Source: Artocarpus heterophyllus (taxonomy: Eukaryota > Streptophyta > Magnoliopsida > Rosales > Moraceae). From it: a DNA stretch of 64,000 nt. This document shows, in pieces, positions 52,690 through 64,000 of this stretch; position 1 is the stretch's first letter, and each line of letters begins with the position of its first letter. A program made the position numbers and the translations under genes. Where the stretch lies: assembly GCA_025403435.1 (NCBI GenBank), contig CM046350.1, positions 7,165,512 to 7,229,511 of the forward strand. The letters are read 5' to 3'. The notes below the pieces were generated by a model that saw only the letters and a list, made by a program, of their open reading frames with translations, did no database searches and had not been told where the DNA came from.

Positions 52690-53560
52690 ATGTCTAGACA
52701 TGATCCCTACACTAGTCTTGACACATCGGACCATCTTGGTGGTGGTTTAAGCATGGCCATATTGTCAATCCCGGCATGTAGGCCTGACCATGGCAGCTAT
52801 CCCAACCCGTAGATTTGACCGAGTCCATAAAAGGAAAGTAGACTCTACCAGCCCAACCCTAATGGCAATCCCATCCTATTGGCTCGACCTTAATGACAAT
52901 CTTGACCCATCTGCATGACCCCAACAACGATCATACCTTGGTGCCTTTACACCTTGATGCCTGCCCTAGCCTAATGACAATAGCAATGCCAACCCATCGG
53001 CCTAACTTCAATAACGATCCCCAGTTACAAGACAGGAGCCATCAGCCCCCTCGATTTTTTTCTTCTTTTTTTTAAATATAGTAATTTTAATTTTAATATA
53101 ATAAGTATATATATAAATTAGACTTGGCCTCTTTTAAATAAACAGTTTTTTATGTGTTAAAATAATCTTGACAAAAAATTGGCCTCTATCAATAAATCCT
53201 AGCTCTATCATTGACGATGCCAACTCGTTGGTCCAACTTCGACAATAACCCGCCTTTACCATGTTTTTGAACCCCGCCTACCGGACCACTCTTGATAGCA
53301 ATCTTGGTCTGTTGACTTGAGCCCAATGATGATCCTAGCTAGCTGACCCAACCTCGACGACGGTCTTGGTCCTGGCCCAACGCCAATGACAATCCCACCA
53401 CTTGGGCATGATATTGAAGGTGATCTCGGCTTGTCAACCTAAAACAACTCTGATGATGATCACGACCTTGTCTAACCCATCAACCTAACCCTGATAGTGA
53501 TTAGACTTGGTGGTCTAACCAAAACAACAATCCTTACCCATTGGTATCAAACAAGAAGAT
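52690..53560. repeat. Degenerate minisatellite-like array
   Basis: An 870-bp stretch of poorly conserved ~33-36-bp units built on GACCC.A, CAATGACAATCC and TTGGTC/TTGACCC words, interrupted at about 53040-53210 by AT-rich DNA. No ORF with a domain. Confidence 0.55.
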
Positions 53561-54340
53561 GGATTGGAATCCTTTCCATCACTCTAACCAAACCAACCTT
53601 TAGCTTTTTCAACTTCTTGTCGCCCCCATTTTTTGAATATATTTTTCTCTCCTTTTCACGAGCAAAATAAAATAAAATAAAATATGACTTTAAAAATATA
53701 TAATAATAATGATAATAATAATAATAATAGTAATAATAAATAAATAAATAAAATTATATTTTTCTCTCCTTCAGCAGGAGCAATTCCAATGCCAAACACA
53801 AACAGGTACGGTCTGATACAAACACAAAAGCTTTTCTATTTCTCTGTTCAGCGTTCCATCCCATCTCTTCGTGGCCGTACACAGCGAAAACGCATATGAG
53901 CTCGGACATGATACTGGGGGCAAAGGAAATAGTTGTGGAGATCAGAAAATAAAACCAAGTAGGCCAAGAGACCGAAAAAATATTTCTTGGGTTTTTAACA
54001 AAAAAAGAGAAACCAGATCTTCTTCGCCTCATGCGAAACCCATCTATTTTCTCTGCATAAACCCCTTCCATAAGGCCATTCTCTTTTTTCGTCTTCCAGT
54101 TCTGTTTGTTTTCTTTTTTCTTTAATACATTTGGCTTCATCTTCCATGCGAGATCGAAAGTTAACAGTATATTCATTTTTCTGGGTATTTTCCCCTTTTC
54201 TTTAGGTTTAAGGATCATGTGCATTTGCTCACGAAAGACTAGGCGTTTGGCTGCAGAAGATTTTCTTCAGGTTTAATGGAGGGTTGACATTGGCTTTTAT
54301 CTTGTTCGGTTGAATCGGAGTTGGTTTGGATTTCTTTCAG
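53561..54340 (+). promoter_or_regulatory. Promoter/5'UTR region of the PWWP gene
   Basis: 53680-53755 is an ATA/ATAA microsatellite. The start codon at 54341 directly follows TTTCTTTCAG, a strong 3' splice site, so a 5'UTR intron probably ends at the ATG. The first exon would then lie within about 53900-54240. Confidence 0.45.
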
Positions 54341-57300
54341 ATGGGGAGCTCCGGCGAGGCCAGTAACAAGGGCATTGACGCGTCGGTGGGCGGTTTGGTT
54401 TGGGTCCGACGCAGAAACGGGTCGTGGTGGCCAGGTCGGATATTGGGTCTCGATGAGTTGTCGGAGAGTTGCTTGGTTTCGCCGAGATCGGGCACTCCAG
54501 TCAAGCTTCTGGGTCGCGAGGACGCAAGCGTGTGAGTGTGTGTGTTTTTTTTCCCTGACCCATTCTTGGACGAGAACCTGCTTTTGATATTGGTTAATTG
54601 AACTTTTGGTGATTTTGTTTTATTTGTTAGTAGAGTTTGTTTTGTTGAGGTTAGGACTAATGATAATGCTATTGGGAAAGATTGTTGTTGTTGTTTTTAA
54701 GGTATTTTTGTATTGAGGAAAAGTGTTATCCGTAGAAAGTTCGATTGTGTTTCCCATCTTCAAAGTTCAAACTTTTCTGGGTTTGATGAACTGCTGATCT
54801 TTCTTGGGATTTTCCAATAACCCTAAAAGCTCACTTGGGCTCCATCCTTATTGAGCTGGGCTTTTGTTGGTTTTTGATTTCAAGTTGTTTGGTCATTTAC
54901 AGCGGTGTCCTAAAGTTTTGCAAAGGTTCAATCTTTGTGTGGCGATTCTTCCCTTTACAAACTTTATGTTTTTTATATATAAATAAATCCCAAATTTTTT
55001 GTTTGGATGCTACATCAAGAAATTTTCTATGACGTATTGTGAAAAGAGAAATAAAATATACAATTCTGCGAGTTTTGTTAATGTGAGTTGATGTTCTGCT
55101 TGGACAATTTCTGGTAGCGTTAGAAAGTATTCTATCATGCCCCTTTTTATGAAATTCTTGGGATGGGAATTAAAAACTTACTGTTAGTGGATTTCTTTTT
55201 ATCTGTTTGTTCATGATATAATCTGATAATAGACTGCTGTTAGGTTTTCCCTACCCAAGAAACCTTCTTCTGTAAATGTTTTTATTTTATTTGAGGGTCT
55301 GTCTTAGTAGATTATATTCCAACATGATTTAAATTGTTAAACGTACTCTGTTGTTTTCCTGGTCTTGAATGCACGGTGATTTTCTTCATTGGATGTGAGA
55401 AAAATTTCGAAGAAGGTTTTAAACGTGTGTTCATGTGATGGGTATGTTAGATTTCTATGGGCTTTGAAAAGTATATTGACTTTCAGATTTTGTTATTTTT
55501 GGTATTTTAGAGATTGGTATAACCTTGAAAAGTCGAAGAGGGTGAAAGCTTTTCGATGTGGAGAGTATGACGACTGCATTGAAAAAGCAAAAGCTTCTGC
55601 AGCTAATTCGAATAAGAAGGCAGTAAAATATGCAAGAAGAGAAGATGCTATTCTCCATGCTCTTGAGATTGAGAATACTCGACAGGGGAAGGACCACATG
55701 AACTTCGACACTAAAATGAATAATTTGGGTGGTGAGAATGGTAATTTGGCCAGAGAATCACCTTCCATCTCTCATTCTGGAAATGAAAATGATGATATGG
55801 ATCATGTGAGTGATTCTGAAGAAAATTCAGATTCAGCTCAGGAATTATCTCAGTCTGGTATATCTTTCGAAGAGCCGAATCATGTTAGTTCTTCTAAAAT
55901 GCAATCTTTGCAGGGAAGACGGAGAACCCCAAATGATTCCGAGGATGATGGAACAGAAGGAGTTAAGCGAATGAGAGGGCTTGAGGACCTCGGAGTTGGT
56001 ATATCAACAAAAAGAAAGGTTCAGGCTGGAGGGCTGCTTGAGCTTGTTCAACAAGACAATGCATTACTCTCTGATTCAAACAATGGTAACTGTGTGTCTA
56101 ATGGAACTACCGTACATGGTAGCAGAGGTAACTCATCCTTTAAGAGGAGGAGAACTCAAGCGACAAATGTTCATGAGTTCTTGAAAAAGAAAAACCGCCG
56201 GCGTCCTCTGACCAAGGTCTTGGAGAGTACAGCTATGGTGTCTGTTCCTGTCATTTGTGATCAACTTCCGAGTTCATGTGGTTCACCCCTTGGGGGAGTA
56301 TCTGATGGAAAGATTTCTGTATTAGAATCTACTGAACCAAAAAGGAGTGTGCCTGTTGTAATCAACAATGCCTCATATTGTAATGGAGTTACATGTGAGA
56401 ATGGGCCCTCTTTAAATGCCTCTGAACCAGACGGTGGTAGTTCCCCTATTAACAAGATGAAGGAGAATGAAATTTCTAGCATATCTGGATTTGCAGAGAA
56501 TGATTCTTCTGATAGGCTATTTGACGTGCCATTCATTGGAGAGGAAAAGCACTCTGCAGGTACACTTGATGTAGATCTAGAGTTTACTGCTGGGGTTTTT
56601 AATTTTTATGCAATTTCCATATAATTTAGTCCTTTTGATTGATGACATTGAGATGACGGTGCCCAAAGATGCAGGCCTCATTTTTATAGCAGGCTTTGAA
56701 GTTGCTGATATCTTTATGTTGTAAGATTATATTGTCCTTATCAGACACCCAGACTTTCTTTCTACAATTAATATGCATAGAAGATATCTATATCTATACC
56801 TGGCATGCACGCACACATGCATACACGCATACACATACATGTTTACTAGGTTCCTATATCAGCCATTTTTTTCCTCTGTGTGTGTGTGTGTGCATACATC
56901 TTCAATAGGCATAGTAATTTTGAAATTTTAGATGGCATAAAAATTGCTTCCTGATTCCTGGAATCCACTGCTTTCTCCTTACTCTTGCTGCCTTTTGTTG
57001 CAATTTCAGATACTTCCTTACGGATGTCAGCAACATTTTGTTTGTGTGTGTGCATGGGGCTTACATCTTCAATAGGAATAGTAATTTTGAAATTTTAGAT
57101 GGCATTAAAACTTCATCCTGATTTCTGGAATCCATTACTTTCTCCTTTCCCGTTTTGCCTTTTGTTGCAATTTCAGAGTCTTCCTTGTGTGCCTGATTTG
57201 ACGCTTGGTAAAGAATTTTGTGGAATTTCGTCTGATACAGATTTTATTTTACTCTTTCAGGTGTTTCTCCTGCATTTGTTCATTGTTCATCTGGGAAGCC

Positions 57301-58354
57301 TCAAGTTGGTGCGTTGAAAAGGCAATCTAGTCAAAGTAGTCTGGCAGAAGCCATATCTTTGAGAAATGAGGTCATTAACGAGACTGGTTCTACTAGTGCA
57401 CAAACTGTGCACGCTAATATTGGGCACAGGATAGAGAAAGGTACTTCAAAGTGGCAGTTAAAAGGCAAGAGGAATTCAAGAAAAATAAGTAAAAATAGAG
57501 AACAAGACTCGAGAAAACATGCAGACATGGATGACAAATCCAATGCTTGTTTGACAGGTATAGAGCACTTGGATGGAATTTCTCAAGGTTTTGATAAAAA
57601 TTTAGATCGCAATGGCATAAGTGGATCCTCTGGTTCATATGACTGTGCTTTACAAGCAAAGTCCATTCCAGTTGATGAAGATCAGGAAGATGGGTCCCAG
57701 GGCCAGAGCAAGCATCTGTCTCAGGGGGAGCCTAACGTAACAGGGCCCTCTACTGAGGTGAAGCTTTTGCCCGATGGCTCGCTGCCACCACAGAGGTTAC
57801 TTCCTTATCGCCAATCCCGCTTTACAGTTCACTCCAGATATCGGATGTCGGATTTATCCATCAGAAATCTTCCCTCTGATGCCTCATTTTACGAGGTTAA
57901 GCTTGAGGTGAAAGCCAACTATAGGCCACACCATGTTCCGTTGGTTTCCCTCATGAGCAAGTTGAATGGTAAAGCAATAGTTGGTCACCCTCTTGCGGTG
58001 GAGGCTTTGGAGGACGGCTGCTGTGATGGTTTGTTAAGCATGGCAGAAGGTGAATTGGAAGACGCTCACATGAGTTACGTCAAACGATATAAAGTGAGGG
58101 GAAGAATTCCAAAGCATTTGCCGCTGCAACCACGGAATTCACCACACAAATCGTCAAAAACAAAGAAATCTGGGCTATTGCCGAAGAAGATAAAGAAACT
58201 ATCATCTCTGACTGTTAATAAGAAATCGGAGGAGAAGAAATCAGTTGTCGAGAAACCAAAGGGTCCTGTAATAGCTTGTATTCCGCTTAAATTAGTATTT
58301 AGCAGGATAAATGAAGCAGTGAATGGCTTGGCAAGGCAAACGCACCGTGTTTAG
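54341..58354 (+). CDS. PWWP-domain chromatin-reader-like protein
   Basis: Three coding exons (54341-54531, 55511-56559, 57261-58354) with GT-AG junctions joining in frame to 777 residues. The PWWP domain occupies about residues 15-90, starting VGGLVWVRRRNGSWWPG (the signature reads SWWPG) and crossing the first intron into DWYNLEKSKRVKAFRCGEYDDCI. The middle is long, acidic/serine-rich and probably disordered, with basic patches such as FKRRRTQ and KKKNRRRP that look nuclear. The conserved C-terminal block (LPYRQSRFTVHSRY, YEVKLEVKANYRP, VPLVSLMSKLNGKAIVGHPL) is typical of plant homologues of At1g51745. PWWP domains bind methylated histone H3 lysine and DNA, so a nuclear chromatin role is inferred; the partner complex is unknown. 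The ATG was chosen because it follows a splice acceptor and begins the family's conserved MGSS-type start. Confidence 0.92.
56878..57180. repeat. ~160-bp tandem duplication in PWWP intron 2
   Basis: Two adjacent copies (about 56878-57012 and 57043-57180) share GTGTGTGTGCAT, ACATCTTCAATAGG.ATAGT, TTTTGAAATTTTAGATGGCAT and CTTTTGTTGCAATTTCAGA. Each ends in a 3'-splice-site-like TTGCAATTTCAGA, but the frame requires the acceptor at 57260. Confidence 0.85.
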
Positions 58355-59780
58355 CAGAGTTCCATGAACGTCGGTTGTTGTTTTCTTGTAGTAGCTTCAT
58401 CATGCCTGTGAATTTGGTTCTTTGGCAATGGTGGGATTTTCATTCAAATTCTGGAGCCTTGTTTCCTCTCTTGTACAACAATGTTTGGTTGGCACTTTGC
58501 AGGCATTATGTACCCTTCTCATTTGTACAATGTCACGGCGTTTCGTCATTGTAGAAAGAAACTGCTATTAGTATTAGGATCATTGGAGCTGCTTTTTGGC
58601 TCTGTATATTCTGTAACATTAGATTAGTTGAAGGTGTAAAGATGGTGATCTAATCTAGTATTAGATGTTGATTACCTGGTATTAGGTTTATTTCCTTTTT
58701 AGTTTATGAAGTTAGTCCTGGAGGTTAATAACTTCATTCTCAAACATACTGTCCAAGTTGGAGTGTGGGACAGGATTAATTTATTCCGAGGAAATTTTCA
58801 GGCTTTGTTTTGGAATTAGTGCGTCTACGATCCCACTGTCTATGTTCTTGAGTGCTTGACTGTATCATGTCACTATGACATACAAATGATATAAGACTTG
58901 CACCGAAGCATTAAGAAATAAACAGTACTATTTTTTTTGGAGCCACTATAGGTGTCTATCTATAGGACTATCACCTGTGGGGCCCATGTTTTGTCTCTGA
59001 CGTGATTAAAACCCCGTTGGGACAAACAAGAATGCTCTTAATTTAGTGCTGTATAGTACACTATTTTTTTGAGGGGTGTATGGTACACAATTACTCCTTT
59101 AAAACTACTACCAATTCATAAAAATTATGATAAATTGACAAGAATATTGAAATTTCATATATGCTTTTTTGGTTGGTTTAGAACACCAAACCTATAACAA
59201 AAACCACAGAAAATAAAATAGGAAACAAAAGTTACCGGCAACCCAATAAAACCCTTTTAGTCAACAGGCACTTTCAAAACTTTTAATCGACAAAAAGCAT
59301 TTTGAAATGACACTTTTATCCTTCCATTTGATTGCACCTATAGAATTCCTCGAGTATCCCAACAAAGCGGCCCGTAACCCAAATTGGAACAACAGACTAG
59401 TGGGATATAGGCCCAGGTTAACGAGATCCGTGGCCTTTTTTAATTTATACAATTAAAATATGTTTATAATTTATGAATATTTTTTTATATGTTTTAATAT
59501 ATATGTATAAAAATATTAATGACTGTAATAATGATATTGTTAGTTTTAATTTATTTTTTAAAAATAACTATAATATACATATTTAAGATTTCAAACGAAT
59601 TATGATATCATTATATTTAAAAAGAAACCCTAGAATTAGGGTGTTCATTACTTAAAATCAAATTAGTGTCTAAAATAACGATTTTAAAATTTTCTAAAAA
59701 GATGAATTTTTTTCACCAAGAAGTTGGATTTAGGGTGTTGTAATTAAATTAATGATATAGTTTTATTTACAAATTGAAAT
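58355..59780. other. PWWP 3'UTR and gene-free flank
   Basis: The 3'UTR probably extends to about 58700. Beyond it the DNA is AT-rich with no supported gene. Confidence 0.5.
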
Positions 59781-60110
59781 TAGAGTATTGTAATTAAATT
59801 AATGATACAATATTATTAAGTCTTTTTATGTGTTTTATTGGTTATATAATTGATATATCGTTAAGTTAATGATACGTAATGATAATGATATGCACTGACA
59901 TTTATTTCTTAAGACTTCAAGTGAATGATATTTCTTTTTTTTTTTTTGTGATATGTAATTAAATTAATGATATAGTATTTAGTAAGTCTTTTTGTATATC
60001 ATATAGGTTATATAATTGTTATATCATTAAGTTAGTGATACGTAATGATAATGATACTCAATGACATTCATTTTATTTTTTTAATTACTTCAAGTGATAA
60101 TAATAATGCA
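59781..60110. repeat. ~165-bp direct repeat pair
   Basis: Two copies share AATTAAATTAATGATA.A.TATT, AAGTCTTTTT.TGT, TATTGGTTATATAATTG or its variant, and TGATACGTAATGATAATGATA, followed by AATGACATTCATTT-like ends. Non-coding. Confidence 0.7.
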
Positions 60111-60521
60111 TCAATATAATATGTTAAAAAAAAATATACGTGCATATTTTTTCCCTAATCTAACTATTCAAAAAATAAGGAAATTTGTTATAATAATTTA
60201 AACATGATAATATTTAATTAGAGGTTATTTTAGGGTTCTGATTATATGAAATTTTAAAAAGGCACATGTAAGTTATATTTGCATAAGAAAGACAAATATT
60301 AATTTATTCCTTAAAAAATAGACAGATTATGTAATTTTTACATAGGATTAATCAGTTTGGGCTGGATTTGGACCCCCTCTTACAAGCAGAGAGTTGGGGC
60401 ATGTCCATTGGATTATTATTCCTAAAGGAGAGTACCAGGTATGCCCAATTTATCTAGATGTCCAAATTTAAATGTTTATTCAATGGTTATTTAGTTATAT
60501 AAAATAATATTTTAAAAATTA
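60111..60521. other. Gene-free AT-rich segment
   Basis: No open frame or repeat structure that I can support. Confidence 0.4.
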
Positions 60522-60690
60522 AGAGAAAATTACATGTTATGCCACACTTTTAAAAATTGTATTTGTTCATGTCATATTTGAAAAAGTTATGTCACAGTAT
60601 AACTTATATTATATATTTAAATTATGTCAAATTTAAGCATGTGTGGCATGTATAAAAAGTAAGTTTCAAAAGATTACATTTATGAAAATT
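60522..60690. repeat. ~170-bp dispersed repeat, copy 2
   Basis: Partner of 51128-51300 in the same orientation, AT-rich and probably a MITE. Confidence 0.65.
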
Positions 60691-61661
60691 TCCTTTTAGT
60701 GTTACTTTGATTATATTATCATTCTTAAGTTAGTAAGCACTAAAAAGAGAATGAAATTGTTTCTTCCTACACTTTCAAATAGATAAGTAAACTCTATAAG
60801 GAGAATAACTAATCCTCATCCTTATTGTCTTACTTTTTTTTTATCCTAATTCCATTACATATTCATTATCTTTCCTTTACGGTAATGTAAATTCACCCTT
60901 ATTGTCAGTAAATTAAGTAGTATATTACCTTTTCTACTATTACTATTGTGTTCTACCACCTATTTTTTTTTTTTTTTGTTCCTTTGATTCATATCACTTC
61001 TCATAGCCAAAGAGACTAAAACACCCTTAGATAACTTTTTTTTCCATAACCCTAACCCAAAACACTTGTGATCAATTATGTCTTTATAATCTTTAAAAAT
61101 ACTATATTTCAAACTTTTTTGATAAGACTCAAAATCAATCAATGCCACAGAAGTGGTATTTCTCAAATTAACCTCCCTTATTGCAATAGTTTTTTAGCCC
61201 AAACAGTTGGGTTTTAGTTCCCAAATATAAGGATACGAACTTAGATCTTATTAAGGCATAGATTAAGCAAGGATATTTATATAATTCACAACAAGAACAG
61301 GGGACGTGAGCAAAATTTTAAGTAGATAGTTATGTAATAAATAAACAAATTGATAAATAAATAATAGGTGGTCATGTAACAAAATAGAAAAATGGATAAT
61401 TTTTTCTTGAAAATCTTGTATTTGCACAAGTTTACGGGTTAAAACTTTTGGACACATTTGATAGGCTGATTTGAATTGTAATGATTCAAAATATTTTTGA
61501 GTTGTATGATTTCTATTACTATCTAAATGACGTTTGAATATGCAATTAAAGAGTTGCTCTGAATGGAGAATAAAATTAGAATTTGTGTTTAGAGAGATAA
61601 TAGAACAAGTTTTTAATTTACTAAAAAGTCTAACAAAACCTTAATGTTTATGATATTAAAT
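60691..61661. other. Gene-free AT-rich segment
   Basis: Low-complexity AT-rich DNA; no supported gene. Confidence 0.4.
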
Positions 61662-61673
61662 AACATACAATAT

Positions 61674-61816
61674 ACCAACATCTGGCTGGTTCCACCTTCG
61701 GGTCTATCCTCGGGTCGACTCTGGATTAGTCGGGCTAAACCACCTAATCGTTGAGGGGCCTTTAAGGGTTTATGCCGTTCGTAGTGGGCCCAGATTTCAG
61801 AGGTTTCACTAAAGAA
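61674..61816. mobile_element. Short retroposed insert (SINE-like) with 12-bp target duplication
   Basis: A ~143-bp GC-rich island is flanked on both sides by AACATACAATAT (61662-61673 and 61817-61828), a perfect 12-bp direct repeat in AT-rich DNA. The right end is A-rich (CACTAAAGAAA). Variable-length 7-20 bp duplications and an A-rich tail are marks of LINE-machinery retroposition. I see no certain Pol III A and B boxes, so the source RNA is unknown. Confidence 0.7.
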
Positions 61817-61828
61817 AACATACAATAT

Positions 61829-62296
61829 GGATTTTGATTTATTTTTCACTTTATTATGAACCCAATAAAAGAAGAATCGTAAGTTATGATATATATTTTT
61901 CTCATGCATAGGAGAAAAAAAAAATCTAAAAAGGGAATCTTATATGGTATCATTTGGATTCAAATCTTGTTAACTTTAAGGAGAGGAGAACTCTAAAAAA
62001 GGACTCCCAATCACTTTAATCTGATCCTACGCATTTGAATTTTTCCCTGACCAAATAGACGTTCAGGCCATTATGCACTGAGTCCAATAATTACCCTAAT
62101 TCATAAAACAAATAGGACCTTAATGAGGTCATTACTTTTTCTCTATTATTTAATTTTAATAATACCAGTTTGACTCCAGTGTGTAGCTCCCAACGGGTAT
62201 ATAATAGTTCTCAATAAATTATCATGAACATATTTTGCTTTATTTTTAATCTATCTTCTCATACCCCAAGTTAAAACCTTTTAGAAACTTCCTTGC
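61829..62296. other. Gene-free segment
   Basis: No supported gene or repeat. Confidence 0.4.
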
Positions 62297-62640
62297 CTAG
62301 TATAAAGAGTTAGGAAGTCTATTATCTACCGGCAACATATCCTTGAAAAGTTTAAGAAGTTTATTGAATACCTTATCAGACATATTGTTTGTAACTTTAT
62401 GTTTGTATAAAGAGATAACAGAAGTCAACACTGTATACTTTGTACACGTTGCAGATAAAGGAGCTTCGGTCTCTTTAAAATTTTTTACATAGATCTCATC
62501 AACCTTGTTGGCTAGCATTGGGCCTCCACTGTCAAAAATGCTCATATCATTATATATCATATATGTATTTTGATGTTCACACTCTGCAATATGTTCAGAG
62601 GCACTTGGTTGTTCACCATGATAGACTCAAACCTTAAACA
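62297..62640 (-). pseudogene. CACTA (En/Spm) tnp2 transposase fragment
   Basis: The minus strand is open from about 62600 to 62297 and reads FKETEAPLSATCTKYTVL, then NMSDKVFNKLLKLFKDMLP and LPNSLY. This matches the N-terminal conserved block of plant CACTA tnp2-type transposases (an [HK]x..NGWSDKSF..LL.LLKD.LP.GN.LP.S.YEAKK-like pattern). The following catalytic region is missing, so it is a fragment. Confidence 0.6.
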
Positions 62641-62799
62641 ATGGGTCAAATCCATTTATAACCAAGTGTTCATATAGAATTTCAAATTCTACAAGGGCAT
62701 ATAATCATGTCAGGATTTCTTGCTTGGACCACAATGGAAGAGACTAGCAAAACTAGGAAAAGTGTGATACAGTCGTGACACTAATTTATCCTTTGAGTT

Positions 62800-63820
62800 T
62801 CATGGATATCATTCTGAGTACTTGGCCCCATGACACTAATTTTTCCAATCTAAAAGTTGTCCTAAAAAAAATCATGGCACTAAAGTTGAATGAGTACTCG
62901 GTCCCATGACACTATGTCTTTAGAAACGTATTGCTTTGATACCAAAATGTAACGTCCCTCCGAAGCTTGCAGCTCTAAACCTGCTAGCTTAGAAAAAATG
63001 TTATCCCTTAACATTTATCACTAAAAACTTAATAAAAAAACATTGCACAATGAAAATAATGACCTTTAAAGCTTCTAGCATCTGTCAATCTTCAATTTAT
63101 GTGTCTATAACTCGAAAAAAAAAGCTTAAAAAATTGGGGTATTATGGTTTTTAAATAAGTTGGTTCATGTTTTCTTATTTGTAGATGGTTGTTAAATATC
63201 AGCTGAGAATCAGCAGAAGGATGATTCACATTCATGTCATTAAACTTTAGAATGGTTGGACATGCAAATTTTGCTCTGATGGTTGATGGCATAAGAATTC
63301 TCATCAATTTCATGGATATCATTCTGAGTACTTGATCTCATGACACTAATTTTTCCAATCTAATAGTTGTCCTAAAAAAATCATGGCATTAAAGTTGAAT
63401 AAGTGCTTGGTCCCATGACACTATGTCTCTGGAAATGTATTGCTTTGATACCAAAATGTAACACCCCTCCGAAGCTTGTAGCTCTAAACCCTGCTAGCTT
63501 AGGAAAAATGTTATCCTTAACATCTATCACTAAAAAATTAATAAAAAAAACATTACACAATGGAAATAATAACCTTTAAGCTTCTAAACATCTGTCAATC
63601 TTCAATTTATAGGTTTATAACTTGAAGACAAAAAGCTTAAAAAATTGGGGTATTATGGTTCTTAAATAAGTTGGTTCTTGTTTCCTTATTTGTAAATGGT
63701 TGTTACATATCAGCTGAGAATCAGAGGAGGGTTGATTCGCATTCGTGTCATTAATCTTTAGAATGGTTGGACATGCAAATGCCGCTCTAATGGTTGATAG
63801 CATAAGAATCCTCGGTGAGA
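62800..63820 (-). repeat. Tandem ~509-bp duplication containing a PBS/LTR junction
   Basis: Two head-to-tail copies (about 62800-63308 and 63309-63820), with a third partial start at 63823 (GTGGATATCATTCTGAG). Each contains, on the minus strand, an LTR end ...GTTACA followed by TTTTGGTATCAAAGCAAT, a tRNA-Met-type PBS with one change (LTR side starts 62948 and 63457). It is therefore a repeated piece of a degraded minus-oriented LTR retrotransposon. No coding capacity. Confidence 0.7.
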
Positions 63821-64000
63821 TTTGTGGATATCATTCTGAGTATGTGAAGCTTTCTGCTCAAAATGTGTTCTTACTAACTCCAGAGAGACATGTAATGTAT
63901 AAATTAACACTAACAACCATTTGTAACATCAACAACTAACGCTAAAGAAAAACCTCTAGCTTTGACCATAGACTCAAATACTAAAGTCTTAACATTGGCA
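63821..64000. other. Window end, repeat remnant
   Basis: It begins as a third repeat copy and then runs into unique-looking AT-rich DNA. The open frame here has no domain. Confidence 0.35.

Noticed and set aside
53754..54224. 156-codon minus-strand ORF upstream of the PWWP gene
   Set aside because: Low-complexity composition, overlaps the likely PWWP 5'UTR, no domain.
56261..56536. Minus-strand ORFs inside PWWP exon 2
   Set aside because: Antisense shadows of the coding exon.
61613..61909. 98-codon minus-strand ORF across the retroposed insert
   Set aside because: It spans the target duplication and insert, so the frame is a chance join.

Overview
This is a stretch of a eudicot plant nuclear chromosome. 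The evidence is AT-rich intergenic DNA, multi-exon genes with GT-AG introns, an FBD-type F-box/LRR family, FAR1/MULE-derived sequence and a dense load of LTR, hAT, CACTA and MITE-like elements. Three intact conserved genes lie in the order NADP-type glutamate dehydrogenase-like, RWD/DFRP-domain protein, PWWP-domain protein. From memory these match the neighbouring Arabidopsis loci At1g51720, At1g51730 and At1g51745, so the right half is an old collinear gene block spread apart by transposons.

Layout. At 1-8057 lies a very young, minus-oriented LTR retrotransposon, cut by the left window edge. Its two ~1.96 kb LTRs are near identical and it has a tRNA-Met PBS and a polypurine tract, but no gag or pol. 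Its internal region carries two open, same-sense ORFs: a basic cysteine-rich zinc-finger protein resembling the nucleic-acid-binding protein of carla-like plant RNA viruses, and an intronless, full-length LOG-type (cytokinin-activating phosphoribohydrolase family) protein. This is the most unusual object in the window. The element sits inside a broken F-box gene. 8058-19560 is an F-box/LRR/FBD cluster with one truncated copy, one nonsense/frameshift pseudogene and one intact three-exon gene. The last two lie in a 4-5 kb segmental duplication whose second unit is joined to a 5' fragment of the glutamate dehydrogenase gene. 19560-27480 is gene-free and filled with old LTRs and TIR elements.

27480-39130 holds the glutamate dehydrogenase-like gene (plus, 15 coding exons, 637 codons before the stop) and the convergent RWD gene (minus, 10 coding exons, 241 aa). 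40219-44210 is a dead FAR1-like gene broken by an LTR-retrotransposon remnant and a hAT element with a target-site duplication. It is followed by a degraded partial copy of the RWD gene, a decayed 26S rDNA fragment, several foldback/MITE elements and a fourth F-box relic. 54341-58354 is the PWWP gene (3 coding exons, 777 aa). The right end (58355-64000) is intergenic, with short direct repeats, a ~144-bp retroposed insert with a 12-bp target duplication, a CACTA tnp2 fragment and a tandemly repeated PBS/LTR junction.

No operon-like logic applies. The host genes are housekeeping or regulatory: chromatin reader, translation-associated RWD protein, dehydrogenase-like protein and SCF substrate receptor. 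The retrotransposon cargo is the only place where two genes seem to have been brought together as a unit. Gene models were built by hand from splice signals and reading-frame continuity; nothing was searched against databases.
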